Below are positions 53,945-64,000 of a stretch of 64,000 bases of DNA, piece by piece. Location of the stretch: NCBI GenBank assembly GCA_019096155.1, contig JAHCVI010000004.1, positions 3,720,001 to 3,784,000 of the forward strand, in the 5' to 3' direction. This DNA comes from Staphylotrichum longicolle. Lineage: Eukaryota; Ascomycota; Sordariomycetes; Sordariales; Chaetomiaceae. The position numbers and the translations under genes are program-made. Numbering within the stretch: the stretch's first letter is position 1; every line of letters starts with the position of its first letter. The notes under the pieces are model-generated. The model ran no database searches, had not been told where the DNA came from, and saw only the letters and a program-made list of their open reading frames with translations.

Positions 53945-56900
53945 GTTGAGGTCAGGAGTGTCGACGCATCGGATGCGGGGGTGGGGATTGACGACGACGA
54001 CGATGTCGGTGTCGATGCCGATGTCGAGCGCTGCGGTGTTGATGGCGCGGGTCGAGATCAAGATCGATATCGTAGTCCAGGTCGATGGGCGATGGGCGAT
54101 GGGCCGTCGTGGGCGATGTCGCAGCAAGGCAGCAAGCGAGCAAGCGAGCGAGCGGAATGCGCAACAATCGGATCGGCAGTCGGGGTGCGAGATGTGAAAT
54201 TTGTTGCCTGGCGTGGTCTGGAACTGGGGACTTGCAGCCGTGAGTGCGCTAAACCCGGTGGTGGCCCGAAGCCTTGCAGCCGGGATTCTGGTTCTGGGAA
54301 TGCCAGTTCTGGGATCCTGGGTTTTGGGATTTGGGGGCAATCGCAACGCTGTGTACCATACACAGTACACAGTAACCTTCTGACACAGCCGAGTTTGGGA
54401 CCTGGAACTTTTGGCCTCCCGATCAGTCAATGCACAGTCCAAGTAACTAAACCCAGCGGGGGGTTGCGTTGTTGCTGGAGCTGCTGCTGGGTCTGGCGAC
54501 AAAAAAAAGGTCGTCGTCCCGCGACGGTGGTGGAAGGAATGGTTGGTTGGTTGGTTGGGATGGTGGGTGGGAAAGCAAAAAGCGGAAAGTGGGTGGCCCT
54601 GGGCAAATGCTCAAGTTCCCGCTGCTGGCTGGAAATGCTGCAAATGCTGGGAATGCTGGAAATGCTGAAAATACGAAGTCGAAGTCCGTTGAACTAGCCC
54701 CGCTTGGGCATGGCATCCCCACTGCCAAGACCAACGTGCAACCACGGTTCACCTGTCGCCCTTTCTTCGGCAAATCGAGCTGAAGAGTTGAGCTGGACTG
54801 ATGGAGACGCGCAATTCCTAAGTTTCCCAAAGGACACTGGAAATATGACCGACAGACTCAGAATCAACACAGGTCTTGGTCAGTTGTCATAATGACACTG
54901 TATTTCCCCCGTACAAGCCGGGTCCATCGTTCGAACCAGCAACCACTTATACGAACCCTACTTCCTGTGTATGCCCGCTGAGGCTGGCGAGAGTGGCCTT
55001 GTCTCAGTTCGAGTGCGGCAACAGCCTTGGTTTCCCAGGGCTCGGTCTGTGTTACCTCCGAAACCCTACCGCCGAGCACCGGCTTGATCAGCCTCGCACG
55101 ACTCGTTCTAGTGATTTTTGAAATACATACTGTACGACGGATAACGCCAGGGAGAATGTCGGGGGGTAAAAGCCAAAATAATCACCCGGAAATCCAGAGA
55201 CGCTGCTGGCTTGCTGCACCCGCGGCGGATCCAGCTCCTTCCGCTGCCGCTTCTTCAGGGTCTCTCCTGGCTTCGGGAACCCGTGGCAGCGAGGTCAAGA
55301 AGTCGCCAAGCCCTGGGCTTTTGCCGATCCTGCTGATCGTGCAGGACCCGGCCAATCATGTCCCGGCTCCCTCCCTCCCGCAGGACCCTGGACCTCAGCA
55401 GAGGATGGCGCTGCCTTGTCGGTTCTGCGCGGTTCTGGGTCCCGAGACTCGACAATGGTGCTTCAGCTTTCAGTCCGAAAACTCTGACCTGCCCATTCTC
55501 CTTTTCTGGCCGCACTGTAATCACCGACTGCGCCCAACCACGACCGCGTTGTCGCAGTCGCGCATCTGCCCCGCCAAGACATATGACGTCGCTCTGCAGA
55601 CGTTGGATGCCGTCATATCCGGTGGCTGGGCGGGTCTAGGCCCCTTTCCCCCCACACCCGGCGGGAGCCTGCCAAATAACAATCGCGTCATTCTGGTGAC
55701 GAGGTGTGGAGCAACAGTGCGCACACGGGACGCCAAAAGGTCAGAATAAACGAGACCTCAGACGGAGACACGGGACACTGGACACCGGGTTCGGGAAATT
55801 CAACCTGAGGCCACAGCACCACAGCACTCCCCCCTTTCAGCCCCTTTTTTCATCCCGTTTCTGCTCGGTAGTGCTCCGTCTCGAACCCGCATCCGCACAC
55901 AGTACAGATCACAATCAAGAAAGATTTCCGTCTGATCATCCCAATTGTCCTGTCCTGCCCCGTCGCACTAATGTAGCATCGGATCGGGGTCCGGCCCTCT
56001 CCTGACAGGCAAGTCAGGCTGACACGTGCTCGGCCCTCCAGGACCCCGAGCTGCGGAGCTGCAGGCTCCACACTTCCGCCCGCCTTCGAGGCCGTCCGGC
56101 TTCGGCTGTTGACACCGTCTGGAACGGGGACTCGGTCATGTTCGCTGCAAGATGGCGAGCTGGGGCGAGCACTCGCATTTTGGAGACCGATAGTGTCTGG
56201 CATTCCATAATCAGAGGCAAATCATGACAGCATCGACGGTGTGCACTGTAAAGAAACAAGATAGTCTTGCCGGGAAAGAATCGGAGCATGGGAAAGAGGC
56301 AACTGAAACATTGAAAATTGGGGCAAGATGTGAGGGTTGCCGTCTCCTGTTGTTGATGCATTGGTCGTCGACGGGTAGACTTGCTTGGAAACTATCTTGA
56401 TCACCACAATCTCTCTTTCAACAACCGCAGGGAACAATACCTCTAACACCGTGAGTGTGATTATTTGCATTGTAGGCAACTATGCTCTCGATGTAGTTGA
56501 TAACTAACGGACCAAAAGATGGGAGAAAATCTGAAAAAGAAACGACAACACCATCGAGGGGCAGGAAGTGGCCCGAAAAAGAACGCTGTACCGTAGTTTG
56601 CGTTTGTCGAGTTCAGGGCCAAGTCCAAAATGACCTTAGACAACCCGATTCCTTGATGATTCTCTTTATGAGCAGGAAGGAACTGATCACGCCAACTATA
56701 ATCCCTTCCTCTCCGTTTCCTTTCAACCCGACTCAACGAACTTGACTCTCGCATCCATCAACTACCACAATCCATAACAGACGAATGTTCTCCGCTTAGT
56801 TACCGAGCTCAACTGCCAACTAGCACGCTCAAGACAGGTTGGCGCTGACCTCCTTCTCATGCAGTTTCCCAACACCTGGCTCTGACTCTGACAGGGTTTC

Positions 56901-56981
56901 TCTTCTCTTCGTGAGGCACATCCGCGACTTCTGACCTCGACCATCTCAAGTCACCGCGACCCCCGACGCTAGCATCACAGA
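53945..56981. other. long intergenic stretch upstream of prp24
   Basis: About 3 kb between divergent genes. The left ~0.6 kb should be the prp24 leader and promoter. It holds a short aaatgctg repeat and GGTT runs. Open frames at 55.0-55.8 kb have no recognisable domain. Confidence 0.4.
54641..54670. repeat. short tandem repeat, aaatgctg(g/c) type
   Basis: About 3-4 copies of a ~9-bp unit around aaatgctgg. Confidence 0.7.
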
Positions 56982-58043
56982 ATGTCCGATCAACGAGCTG
57001 AGCATGCCGGCAATCGAGGCACAAAGCGACCGCACACCCTGTCATCCGATGTCAACGACTCCCACCGATTGGCCTCCAAACCCCGAGTTCAGGCCGAGCT
57101 TGTCGCAGCAGAGGACGTCCAGATGCGAGTTGCCGGGGATGGCACCAGGCTCGAGATCGACCGAACCGACATAGAGGCCGAAACCAAGAATTCCTCCAGC
57201 TGGATTGCTATGACGCCCGACCGAGGCGTCCTCGGACATGGAACCACCGACTTGATTCGCCGGCAACTCGACTGGATGGACAGTGCTGCACCAGGCATGG
57301 CCTTTCAGTTTTGTCTGCTTCCCATCCATAGAGAGCGTACCTCCACGGAGCCCGCTGAAAAGCGAGTGGAAAGACAGCAGAGCACGGCAGCCTCGCATGA
57401 CCAAGCTCAAGCTCACCCACCACCCCCTCCAGCCAACCAACCCAACACCCCAAAGCTTCTGGTGACGATAACACGCCACCCTCCGCAGAGCACTGCCGAC
57501 CCTAACGCCTCACAAGAGCAGCAAGGTAACAAGGCTGTCGGAGCCAGCAAGAAGGGGCCCACGGAAGCGAATAACACCAGGAAATCACCGTCAACAAGGC
57601 GAGGTCCTCGCGGGCGCGGTATAGACAATAGTTCTTCGATTCTTAGCCGCCCCAGTCGGGCAAGACGACCCGGCAGCATTCGCGAACCCGGATCATATGC
57701 GCTTCCGGAACTAGGATCCGCGGAAGAGTCGGATCCACTCGAGTCTTCCGACTCTTCGGACGAGGCTCAGGCGTCAAACTCCGCGGCACCTACCCCAGAA
57801 AAGAACACGGAAAAGGAGAAGGGCGAACCACGGGTACACAACACTCGACGTCGCCGTCTCCTATCGAAGAGCCAACTCTCAAAGAGCAACCCGATAGTCA
57901 ACGAGCGGGCGCCAGATCCTATGCCGGAGCCTACCGCGCGGCCCGCTTCAAGGTCTCAGTCTGTCAACCGCTGGGGGAATGGTCGGGGAACCAATGGGGA
58001 TTGGCGTGGTGTCGTGCGCCCCGTCTCGCCAGCGTGGTGGTGA
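56982..58043 (+). CDS. disordered protein of unknown function
   Basis: Single exon, 353 residues. After a short N-terminal part with WIAMTPDRGVLGHGTTDLIR and QLDWMDSAAPGMAFQFCLLP, which look like the only ordered block, the protein is low in complexity: Pro-, Ser-, Arg- and Lys-rich with acidic clusters (EESDPLESSDSSDEAQ) and basic stretches (TRRRRLLSKS) that could be nuclear signals. No known domain. It lies in the most accessory part of the window. Confidence 0.6.
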   Translation: MSDQRAEHAGNRGTKRPHTLSSDVNDSHRLASKPRVQAELVAAEDVQMRVAGDGTRLEIDRTDIEAETKNSSSWIAMTPDRGVLGHGTTDLIRRQLDWMDSAAPGMAFQFCLLPIHRERTSTEPAEKRVERQQSTAASHDQAQAHPPPPPANQPNTPKLLVTITRHPPQSTADPNASQEQQGNKAVGASKKGPTEANNTRKSPSTRRGPRGRGIDNSSSILSRPSRARRPGSIREPGSYALPELGSAEESDPLESSDSSDEAQASNSAAPTPEKNTEKEKGEPRVHNTRRRRLLSKSQLSKSNPIVNERAPDPMPEPTARPASRSQSVNRWGNGRGTNGDWRGVVRPVSPAWW

Positions 58044-58267
58044 CTGGCAAACCGAGTCTCGTCTTCCCGTCCCTGTTACACGCCGCTCGTGATTGGATTG
58101 CGCGCTCTGAACCTGACTTGCTCCCTTCAGACCGGCAACTTTGGAGTTGGCTGGATCAAGGTGGCTATCGGATATGAGATCATTATGGTAATGGACTCGG
58201 CCCGGGGACTTGGAAGTCCAAGACAGAGGAATCAGATGCGGAGACAATGGTCGAAGGGGAGCCATTC
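58044..58267. other. spacer before the kinase relic
   Basis: About 220 bp with no gene. Confidence 0.4.
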
Positions 58268-58543
58268 CTAGCTAGTCCGTATCAGACAAATGTTCAGTCC
58301 ATTCTTCGCCCTCTCGTCCTCCAACATGTCCCGGGCGGTCGGCCGTTCCTCTGGCAGCCAGCACAGTATCCTCTTCACAGAGCCAAGAGCCAACTCCTTC
58401 GCCTTGCCTTTGAGCCGCGTCTCACGGCTCTCGAGTGATTGGTCGGGAAAAGGCGTTGCAGGAATCCAGTTGCCTAGTAATGCCATTCCCTCCGTGGTGG
58501 TTGGTGTTGATGGATTTGATGTTCTGGGATATGGCCACTTCAT
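58268..58543 (-). pseudogene. relic of an SRPK-like protein kinase (C-terminal end only)
   Basis: An open frame of 91 codons contains LGNWIPATPFPDQSLESRET, then LKGKAKELALGSVKRILC and WLPEERPTARDMLEDE. This is the end of fungal SRPK-like kinases, where GNW...IPDQSLE and FLRKMLRWLPEERPTAEDLL blocks occur in this order. No upstream kinase subdomain (glycine loop, HRD, DFG) is found in either direction, so the catalytic part is gone. Confidence 0.7.
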
Positions 58544-58614
58544 TGTTCACTGTGCTAGTGTTGTGGCTTGTGGTGAGAGAATGACCCGAGTCGTTAGCTG
58601 CCTATCAACGAATA

Positions 58615-60267
58615 CTAATCAGATTCCATTTGACCGTCCTTGGCCGCTTGTTGCGCCAGCTCGAACTGCCTCTCCTTCTCGTCCATTTCTCTGTCCAGTG
58701 CGTCGAAGCGCGCCTCGGCCTCGGGCCCGTAAAAGTCGACATTCACCGACATGGGCTCTAGGCTGAAAGGCCGAAAGACGGGGTCCCCATAGCGAGTAAT
58801 TGAGGTGGATCGCACAAGAGGCCGCACCACGTGGTCGACAGGGAGCCCGATGGAGAACTCGTCGTGGCTGCTGTGGGCCATTTGGAGCATCATCTCGTCG
58901 TCCCGGCTGCGGGGAGCCTCGTTGCTGCTCCGGTAGGGGAAGCCAAACGCCTTGCCCGTCGTGGGATCGGTGAAGAGGAATTCCCATTTCAGCGGGCTGA
59001 TCTGGAACAGGCGGTCGGCCGCGATTGCCTCGGCCGCGATCTGGTCGAGGAAGCCGCGGAACTGGGCCTCCTCACCCGGCTCAGGCGCGAAGAAGCGGCC
59101 GAGTTCCTCCGTGATGAGACTGACGATGTGCTTGGGGTCAAAGCGCGCTTTCTGTCGAGTGGCGAGTTGCAGCATTTGCACAGTGAGTGAACGCCACTCG
59201 TAGTACCACCTGTTGAAGACGTCTGACGCACGCTGCTGCCAGCCCGGATAACTCACCACCGCGGGCGGACGCTGGTCCGGTTCCAACAGCTCGGGGTCGA
59301 CGGTGGCCAGGTCTGTTGGGTCCCCGTATTAGCGCTCTCGGAATGAGGGCCCGACGAGATCACACTGGGATAGACGCGGGGCAGGAGGGAGGAGAGGAGA
59401 GGGAAGAAGAAAGAGGAAAGAAAAAAGAGGGAAGAGGGAAGAGGGGAGAGAGGAGAACTCACATTCCAACTTTTTCACCATCGTCTCATAACCTTCCCAG
59501 AGCTCCTGATCGTGCGAAGTAAAGACGCGGTCGACAAGTATGCGCCAGAGCCAACCTTCGTCGCTGTCGGCCGCCCAAAGTCAGCAAAGTTTGCAAACTC
59601 TCCCTGAACCGGACACGGTGATGAGGGATGCGGAGAGATAGGTGCGTTGCTTACTCGATGAGGTCCGCTGGGTCGCGAGGTAAGCCTCAGCCTTGGGTGC
59701 CCAGGCGTTGAGCTTTCTCTTAGTCGCTGCGTCAAGCGTGTCCCACTGAACCTCTTTCTGAAAACCATCGACAAACGCCAGCACGGTGGCGTTGAGGCCG
59801 GTCCAGACCCTCAGGCCAGTGATGCCGTCTGCTTCATTTCCGGCGAAAGAAGGCGAAAGGAGCTGGGCTTGTGGAGCATTGCTGGTAGCCTCAACCATGT
59901 CTTCGGCTGTACTGCTCACGGCCGAAGGTGATGGCAAGAGCATCTTCGGAGGCGCTGATGGTGGAGCAAGGCCAGAAAGCCTGGATTTCGTGACAGATTT
60001 TGACGCCTTCTTTGTTGACGAGGCGCAAGGGGTGCGTCGACGAGGTTGTCTGGGACTCTTCGAAATCGCGGGTGATGGTGATGAGGGAGAGCCAGGGGAC
60101 TTGGGTTTGACTGATCTTGTTGCCATTTTCGCCAAAGAAGGGCCAGAGGCAGGTTGAAGACGGCGTCTAGGGCTCGTCTTTCTCTCAACCGGGTTCAAGG
60201 CCGGGTTCAGGGCCGTGTTCTCCGTCGTTTTGGCCTTGCACTTCCGTGGCAGCGATGTCCGGGCCAT
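58615..60267 (-). CDS. conserved fungal protein of unknown function; one splice phase does not fit
   Basis: Apparent exons 59655-60267, 59463-59563 and 58615-59312. Exon 1 begins with a Lys/Arg/Ser/Pro-rich leader (KPKSPGSPSSPSPAISKSPR) and then a helical part (QKEVQWDTLDAATKRKLNAW, APKAEAYLATQRTSS). Exon 2 gives DEGWLWRILVDRVFTSHDQE and LWEGYETMVKKLE; exon 3 gives ATVDPELLEPDQRPPAVVSY, VFNRWYYEWRSLTVQMLQLA and FFAPEPGEEAQFRGFLDQIA. The exon 2-3 join fits, but exon 1 to exon 2 misses by one base with the only good donor (GTAAGC) and acceptor (GACAG). A missing base or an unusual splice site is the likely reason. The 150-nt intron before exon 3 is almost pure pyrimidine on the coding strand. 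No recognised domain. Confidence 0.65.
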
Positions 60268-60960
60268 GCCTGCTAGCTGGGCCTGATGAAGACCTGAGAA
60301 GGAGATTGGTTCAAAGAGGCCGTATTGCGGACGGACATGTGAATTTCACTGCAACGGCTTTTACGATGAAAAGTTGTGTCACTGGGGTCTTTAGGAACTG
60401 AGAGGGGGGCCGAAGGTGGGAAAGACATGTCTCAGTTTAAGCCAGACAGCCCAATGAGACAACAAAGAACCTCAAGCTGAATCCGGCGAATCGTTTGAGT
60501 GTCCCCCGCAAAGCCATGCAGATTCAGCTTCTAGACAAAGACTTGCACAACTTCCCAAATGAATCCAATTCTGGTTCGTTCGCAGGTGCCTAAATGCGGT
60601 CTCCCGTCAATCACATTTCTGTCCCTGACCGGTCTGACCGACTTTGTTGGCGCGTTGTGAAGGGGCTTCGCCTTGTCTCGAGCTGGTTCTCTGGACACCA
60701 GCTGAAGGATGGTCCGTGGTCCATTTTGGTTGTTCTGTCAATCCGGCTAGCAACTCAAGGAGTACTTAAAATAACTCAGAGCCCTGACAAGACAGGACAC
60801 TCAAAGTACTAACGAAACACTGTGAGCAAAGCACCACTTGACAACGACCCCAACAGTCCACACAACCAGCCTCGCCTTTCGCAGCCCTTGCTTAGAATTC
60901 TCCCCTTCTCATTGCTTGTAGAACTTGGGCCCCCGAACTCCGATACCCCGGCTGGGCGAC
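60268..60960. other. divergent promoter region
   Basis: Between the unknown protein (minus) and the Hsp70-like gene (plus). No gene seen. Confidence 0.45.
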
Positions 60961-63128
60961 ATGGATTTCGCCTCCTCCCGGGCTCTGAATTTCATCGCTG
61001 TCGGCATAGACTTTGGCACGACGTGAGCATGGTCCTCCACTTTCCCGTCCCGATTGCGCAATACGCTGACAGCTTTACCTGCCTAGGTTTTCCGCCATTT
61101 CACTGTCGGATGGCAATCGGTCCTTGGCAGTGTCGAATTGGCCTGCTGGGCTCGAGGGTCAGCCCCGAATAAACAATGAGGATGAGGTCCCAACCCAAGT
61201 TGGTTTGGGGGACTCCAGGTTTGCTAGTCATCGTGACAAAGTCCGCTGGGGACATCAAGTGTCCCATGATGAGGAAGCGTTTCGGTGGTTCAAGCTCGCG
61301 CTCGTGCACCCCGAGTATCTCCCAAGCACCATCCAAGAGTCGGCTGCGATGGAAAACGCACAGCAGCTGCGCCGCTTCCACGGCGTGTCTCCAAGTGAGC
61401 TGACATCGCAATACCTGCGAGAGCTCTGGACCGCCGGTCTTCCAGAGGCCGCTAAACGGTACAACACGACGATCGATCAGCTGGTCCAGGCCACCTTTCA
61501 TGTTGTCATCGGGACTCCCGCCAACTGGTCGCCTGATACTCTGTGCCGGCTCCGGGACGCAGTGGCCAATGCTGGCATCCCCGGCCACTGTAGCCCACAG
61601 TCGACCGTCAGCTTTCTCTCAGAACCCGAGGCGGCCGCGCTGTCCTTGCTCGAGCGCGGGGCGATATCTGCCGAGTTGGACGTTTGTATTCTGCCCATGC
61701 CCTGCAACGACGAAGAGTTCCTGCAACTCACCGAGCAAAAGTTTCGGGCCAGAATGACGGGAGCAATGAAGAGTGCCATCACGAGACCAAAGATCCGGGT
61801 CTTTCTGGAGCAATTGTGGGAGACCGGCATCAAGCGAAGCTTTGACGGTAGCGAGAGGTCCTACTCCCAAGAAGTCCCATTCGCCTTTATGACGACTGCC
61901 GAACGCCGCCGTCGTCTTGATGCCAGTGCTCCACAAGTCATCTTCACTGAGTATGTAGCAAAATCTCCTTGGTTTGCCCGGGGGACCCATCTCCGCGCCC
62001 GCGGTGTGTCCGTCTCGATTTTGCAAAGCGGATTTTCTAACCCACGCACTAGACGGGAGCTCAGCGAACTATTCGACCCATCAGTTGGCGAAATCGTTGA
62101 CTTGATCGCGGACCAATTGATCGCAGTTGCCAAGAACAAGCGCAGAGTTGCAAAGGTGCGTGCTCAAAATCATCACCACTGTTCTTCTTCTTTGCTCCTT
62201 GCCCCTTCCTTCCGATTTCTTTTCCCATCACTGTCGATCCTCCCGCACCACTTAACTCCAGATGCAAACTTTTTGTGTCTCTTCATTAACTTTTTTTGCA
62301 TTACCCCATTCAGGCCGTCATCCTGTGCGGTGGTTTTAGCGGGAGCCCGTATCTACAATCCAAGATCCGCGGCTCGATCTACCTTTGGAATAAAACCAAC
62401 ATGTACGCAAACGGTTTCGGCTTGGGAGGCGGAGATGGCGTGACTCGGCTGGAATATGGGGAGGGTAATCATGGGTAAGTCCAGCTGTTTTGCCGCCCTT
62501 CACTTAGTCACCCAACTGATTATCCACTGTTTTCTTCTCAACGTTTCAAGAGAGCTGACATTGGAACAGGGCTTTGGCCGTCTCACATGGATGTCTTCTT
62601 CACGCCTAGGGGCAGCGCTCCGGACACAGCGCGGTTCAAGTTGCGTCGCGTGTCGCCCGGGACCGGTACAGTTTCGGTGCCATCAACGACTGTGACGCGT
62701 CTTCTCTCAGACTCGTCGAACGGGTGAGTTCCACCAAAGCACAAAAACGGGATGCCGATCACAGTCGCGGGCCGCTAACAGGAGAAATCCCCAAATAGGG
62801 CGACAGCTTGCCCGTCAATGAGTCGCGGCGCGTTCCAGTGGACATGGTCAAGGTCGCCAACAAAACACACATGGCGGGCGGCATCTGCCTTGTCATCTAC
62901 CAGGACTCCATTCCCACAACTGGACGTGAGAGGCGGACCAAGGTTTGCGAGATTGTCTGGACGGAGGAGGGAGCGCCAGCGCTCGTGGCCGCCGTGAAGG
63001 CCGGGCGCCTGGTCGAGGTCGCCGTTTCCAGTGTTGATAGTCATGTCTCTTTTGACGTCTATGTCGACAGCGTTCTGCAGCAGCGGGGCCGCCATGTCAT
63101 CATCAAGTCAGAGATGTTTGGGGCGTGA
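60961..63128 (+). pseudogene. Hsp70-like ATPase gene with in-frame stop and missing catalytic motif
   Basis: Exons 60961-61022, 61087-62155, 62314-62474, 62570-62723 and 62799-63128, phases consistent. Phosphate-1 motif VGIDFGTT|FSAISLSDG crosses intron 1. A fungal Hsp70-like ATPase core follows (VIGTPANWSPDTLCRLRDA, SEPEAAALSLLERG) with the late AVILCGGFSGSPYLQSKIR motif and a beta-rich end. Two problems: the phosphate-2 GGGT loop that should follow SEPEAAAL is absent, the text jumping straight to a later block (NDEEFLQLTEQKF), and a TAG at 62607-62609 interrupts exon 4 after ALAVSHGCLLHA. No alternative splice restores a family-like frame. Members of this family often sit with NLR-type genes. 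Confidence 0.7.
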
Positions 63129-63354
63129 TAGCTGGTTGGAGCCTTGCAACAGGAGGCCAGGAGCAAGACATTAGTTGTTTACATTTTTTTTCAACACTAG
63201 TCTAAGACTTGCTAAGGACTTTATCTCCTTCTAGACAAAAAAGCAGGGCCTTCAAGGAATAGTTATCATCCTCATCCTTGTCCTCTTCCTCCTGGGTGGC
63301 TCTGCATGGTCTGAGTTTTGACCACCCGTCTCAGTGAGGTACCCGAACCGCGGC

Positions 63355-64000
63355 TCAACCTGAAGTGCTTCTCGCACATCTTTTCTGCCGCCATTTCATA
63401 CCTTTGGTCTGGCTGACTATGATTGAGAGTGCGCATGTGGTGCTGACAAACAAGGAAAACATGGTGAAATACCAACCCCGTCCCACCGCATCGACAAGGG
63501 GCTGAATGACGGCTGCCGAAGCCGCACTTAGCCCGCACCTCATAAGTTGCCCAGAGGCATACGCCGAGCTCGAGGTGTTGGGGAATATGTCGACCAAGAG
63601 AGCACTTGATGTGTGGCTTAGCAACGTCGAGAGAGCGCAGGCGAAGAATTGCAGAATGATGGGGACCGAGGGATGGACACGGAACCGGACTGCCCAGCCG
63701 TAACCAATGACGAGAAGCAGCTCGACCAAAACAAAGACTAGGCAGTGCCGATACCTAGCCCTCTCAATGGGGAACTCCAACAGGTCGTGTTTTTTGTTGT
63801 TTTCCGGCTCAACCCCGTGCTTCCTTGCAACAACAGCATAGTTTCGATCGACCAGCTTGCCAGCGACCACGCCTCCAATGGTCATGCCTGCCAGGCCTGG
63901 CAAGAACACCAACCCTATCTCCAGCTCATTGTACCCGTATACCTCGTCGAAAATGACAGGGATTGCCACTTGGAATGTGTAGTAGACGGAATAGGACGAC
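63355..64000 (-). CDS. MFS transporter, DHA1-like, 3' part only
   Basis: The frame is open from the window edge to the stop at 63355. It starts inside a membrane span region (SSYSVYYTFQVAIPVIFDEV) and shows GYNELEIGLVFLPGLAGMTI, GGVVAGKLVDRNY, a central loop, LLVDIFPNTSSSAYASGQL, RCGLSAASAAVIQPLVDAVG and RGWYFTMFSLF. That is the C-terminal half of fungal drug:H+ antiporters (DHA1/QDR or HOL1-like). Substrate unknown. The N-terminal half lies beyond position 64000. Confidence 0.85.
   Translation of the reverse strand, partial: SSYSVYYTFQVAIPVIFDEVYGYNELEIGLVFLPGLAGMTIGGVVAGKLVDRNYAVVARKHGVEPENNKKHDLLEFPIERARYRHCLVFVLVELLLVIGYGWAVRFRVHPSVPIILQFFACALSTLLSHTSSALLVDIFPNTSSSAYASGQLMRCGLSAASAAVIQPLVDAVGRGWYFTMFSLFVSTTCALSIIVSQTKGMKWRQKRCARSTSG

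Noticed and set aside
52334..54697. 787-codon plus-strand open frame opposite prp24
   Set aside because: Antisense shadow of a GC-rich coding region; its translation has no domain, while the minus strand gives HAT repeats, RRMs and the LSm motif.
54890..54960. tRNA-like GGTTCGAA on the minus strand
   Set aside because: The T-arm look-alike has no matching acceptor stem or anticodon arm.
1..64000. Transposons, LTRs, CRISPR arrays
   Set aside because: No transposase, reverse transcriptase, terminal repeats or spaced palindromic arrays were found by reading both strands; a repeat-library search could not be run.

Overview
This is nuclear DNA of a filamentous ascomycete (Pezizomycotina; probably a Sordariomycete, by inference). 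Protein genes are GC-rich and carry short introns, mostly 40-220 nt, with GTRNGT donors, CTRAY branch sites and YAG acceptors. The gene content is typically fungal: rhodopsin-domain membrane proteins, HET, NACHT/NWD, HeLo, DUF4419, SLATT_fungal, Hsp70-like, tyrosinase, an Ecp2-like small secreted protein and Prp24. No bacterial operons, CRISPR arrays, rRNA genes or intact transposons were seen. All coordinates and splice junctions were derived by hand from the sequence.

Layout. (1) 1-2.1 kb: two divergently transcribed paralogues for Cys-rich, Ser/Thr-stalked surface proteins; the first runs off the left edge. (2) 2.9-8.3 kb: three membrane-protein genes on the minus strand, a fungal SLATT 2-TM protein between two rhodopsin-domain proteins. 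(3) 9.1-11.9 kb: a long coiled-coil protein. (4) 13.1-14.7 kb: a secreted protein built of six ~50-residue repeats separated by Lys-Arg, resembling a Kex2-processed repellent-type precursor. (5) 17.2-39.3 kb: an accessory, allorecognition/immunity-like island. It holds a NACHT STAND protein with an unusual C-terminal domain, a HET-domain protein, an Ecp2-like secreted protein, DUF4419, a GH71 relic, an ankyrin protein, a protein kinase-ankyrin fusion, and a HeLo-like/pseudokinase protein that converges on the kinase with 41 bp between their stops. (6) 40.2-48.1 kb: a methyltransferase, a secreted tyrosinase, a bHLH-like regulator, a small Cys-containing protein and a Kex2-site secreted protein. 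(7) 48.5-54 kb: a frameshifted methyltransferase, an intron-containing tRNA-Pro(CGG) and the conserved spliceosomal gene prp24. (8) 57-64 kb: a disordered orphan, an SRPK-like kinase relic, a conserved protein of unknown function with a problematic splice junction, an Hsp70-like gene with an in-frame stop, and the 3' part of an MFS transporter.

How it fits together. Only prp24, the tRNA and perhaps the coiled-coil gene look like core housekeeping genes. The rest is accessory: signal-transducing NTPase, kinase and HET/HeLo effector-type proteins, secreted or surface proteins, and several relics (GH71, SRPK-like, Hsp70-like, methyltransferase). That pattern suits a fast-evolving region. The strongest candidates for a new system are the Kex2-repeat precursor and the kinase-ankyrin/HeLo-pseudokinase pair inside the immune-like island.
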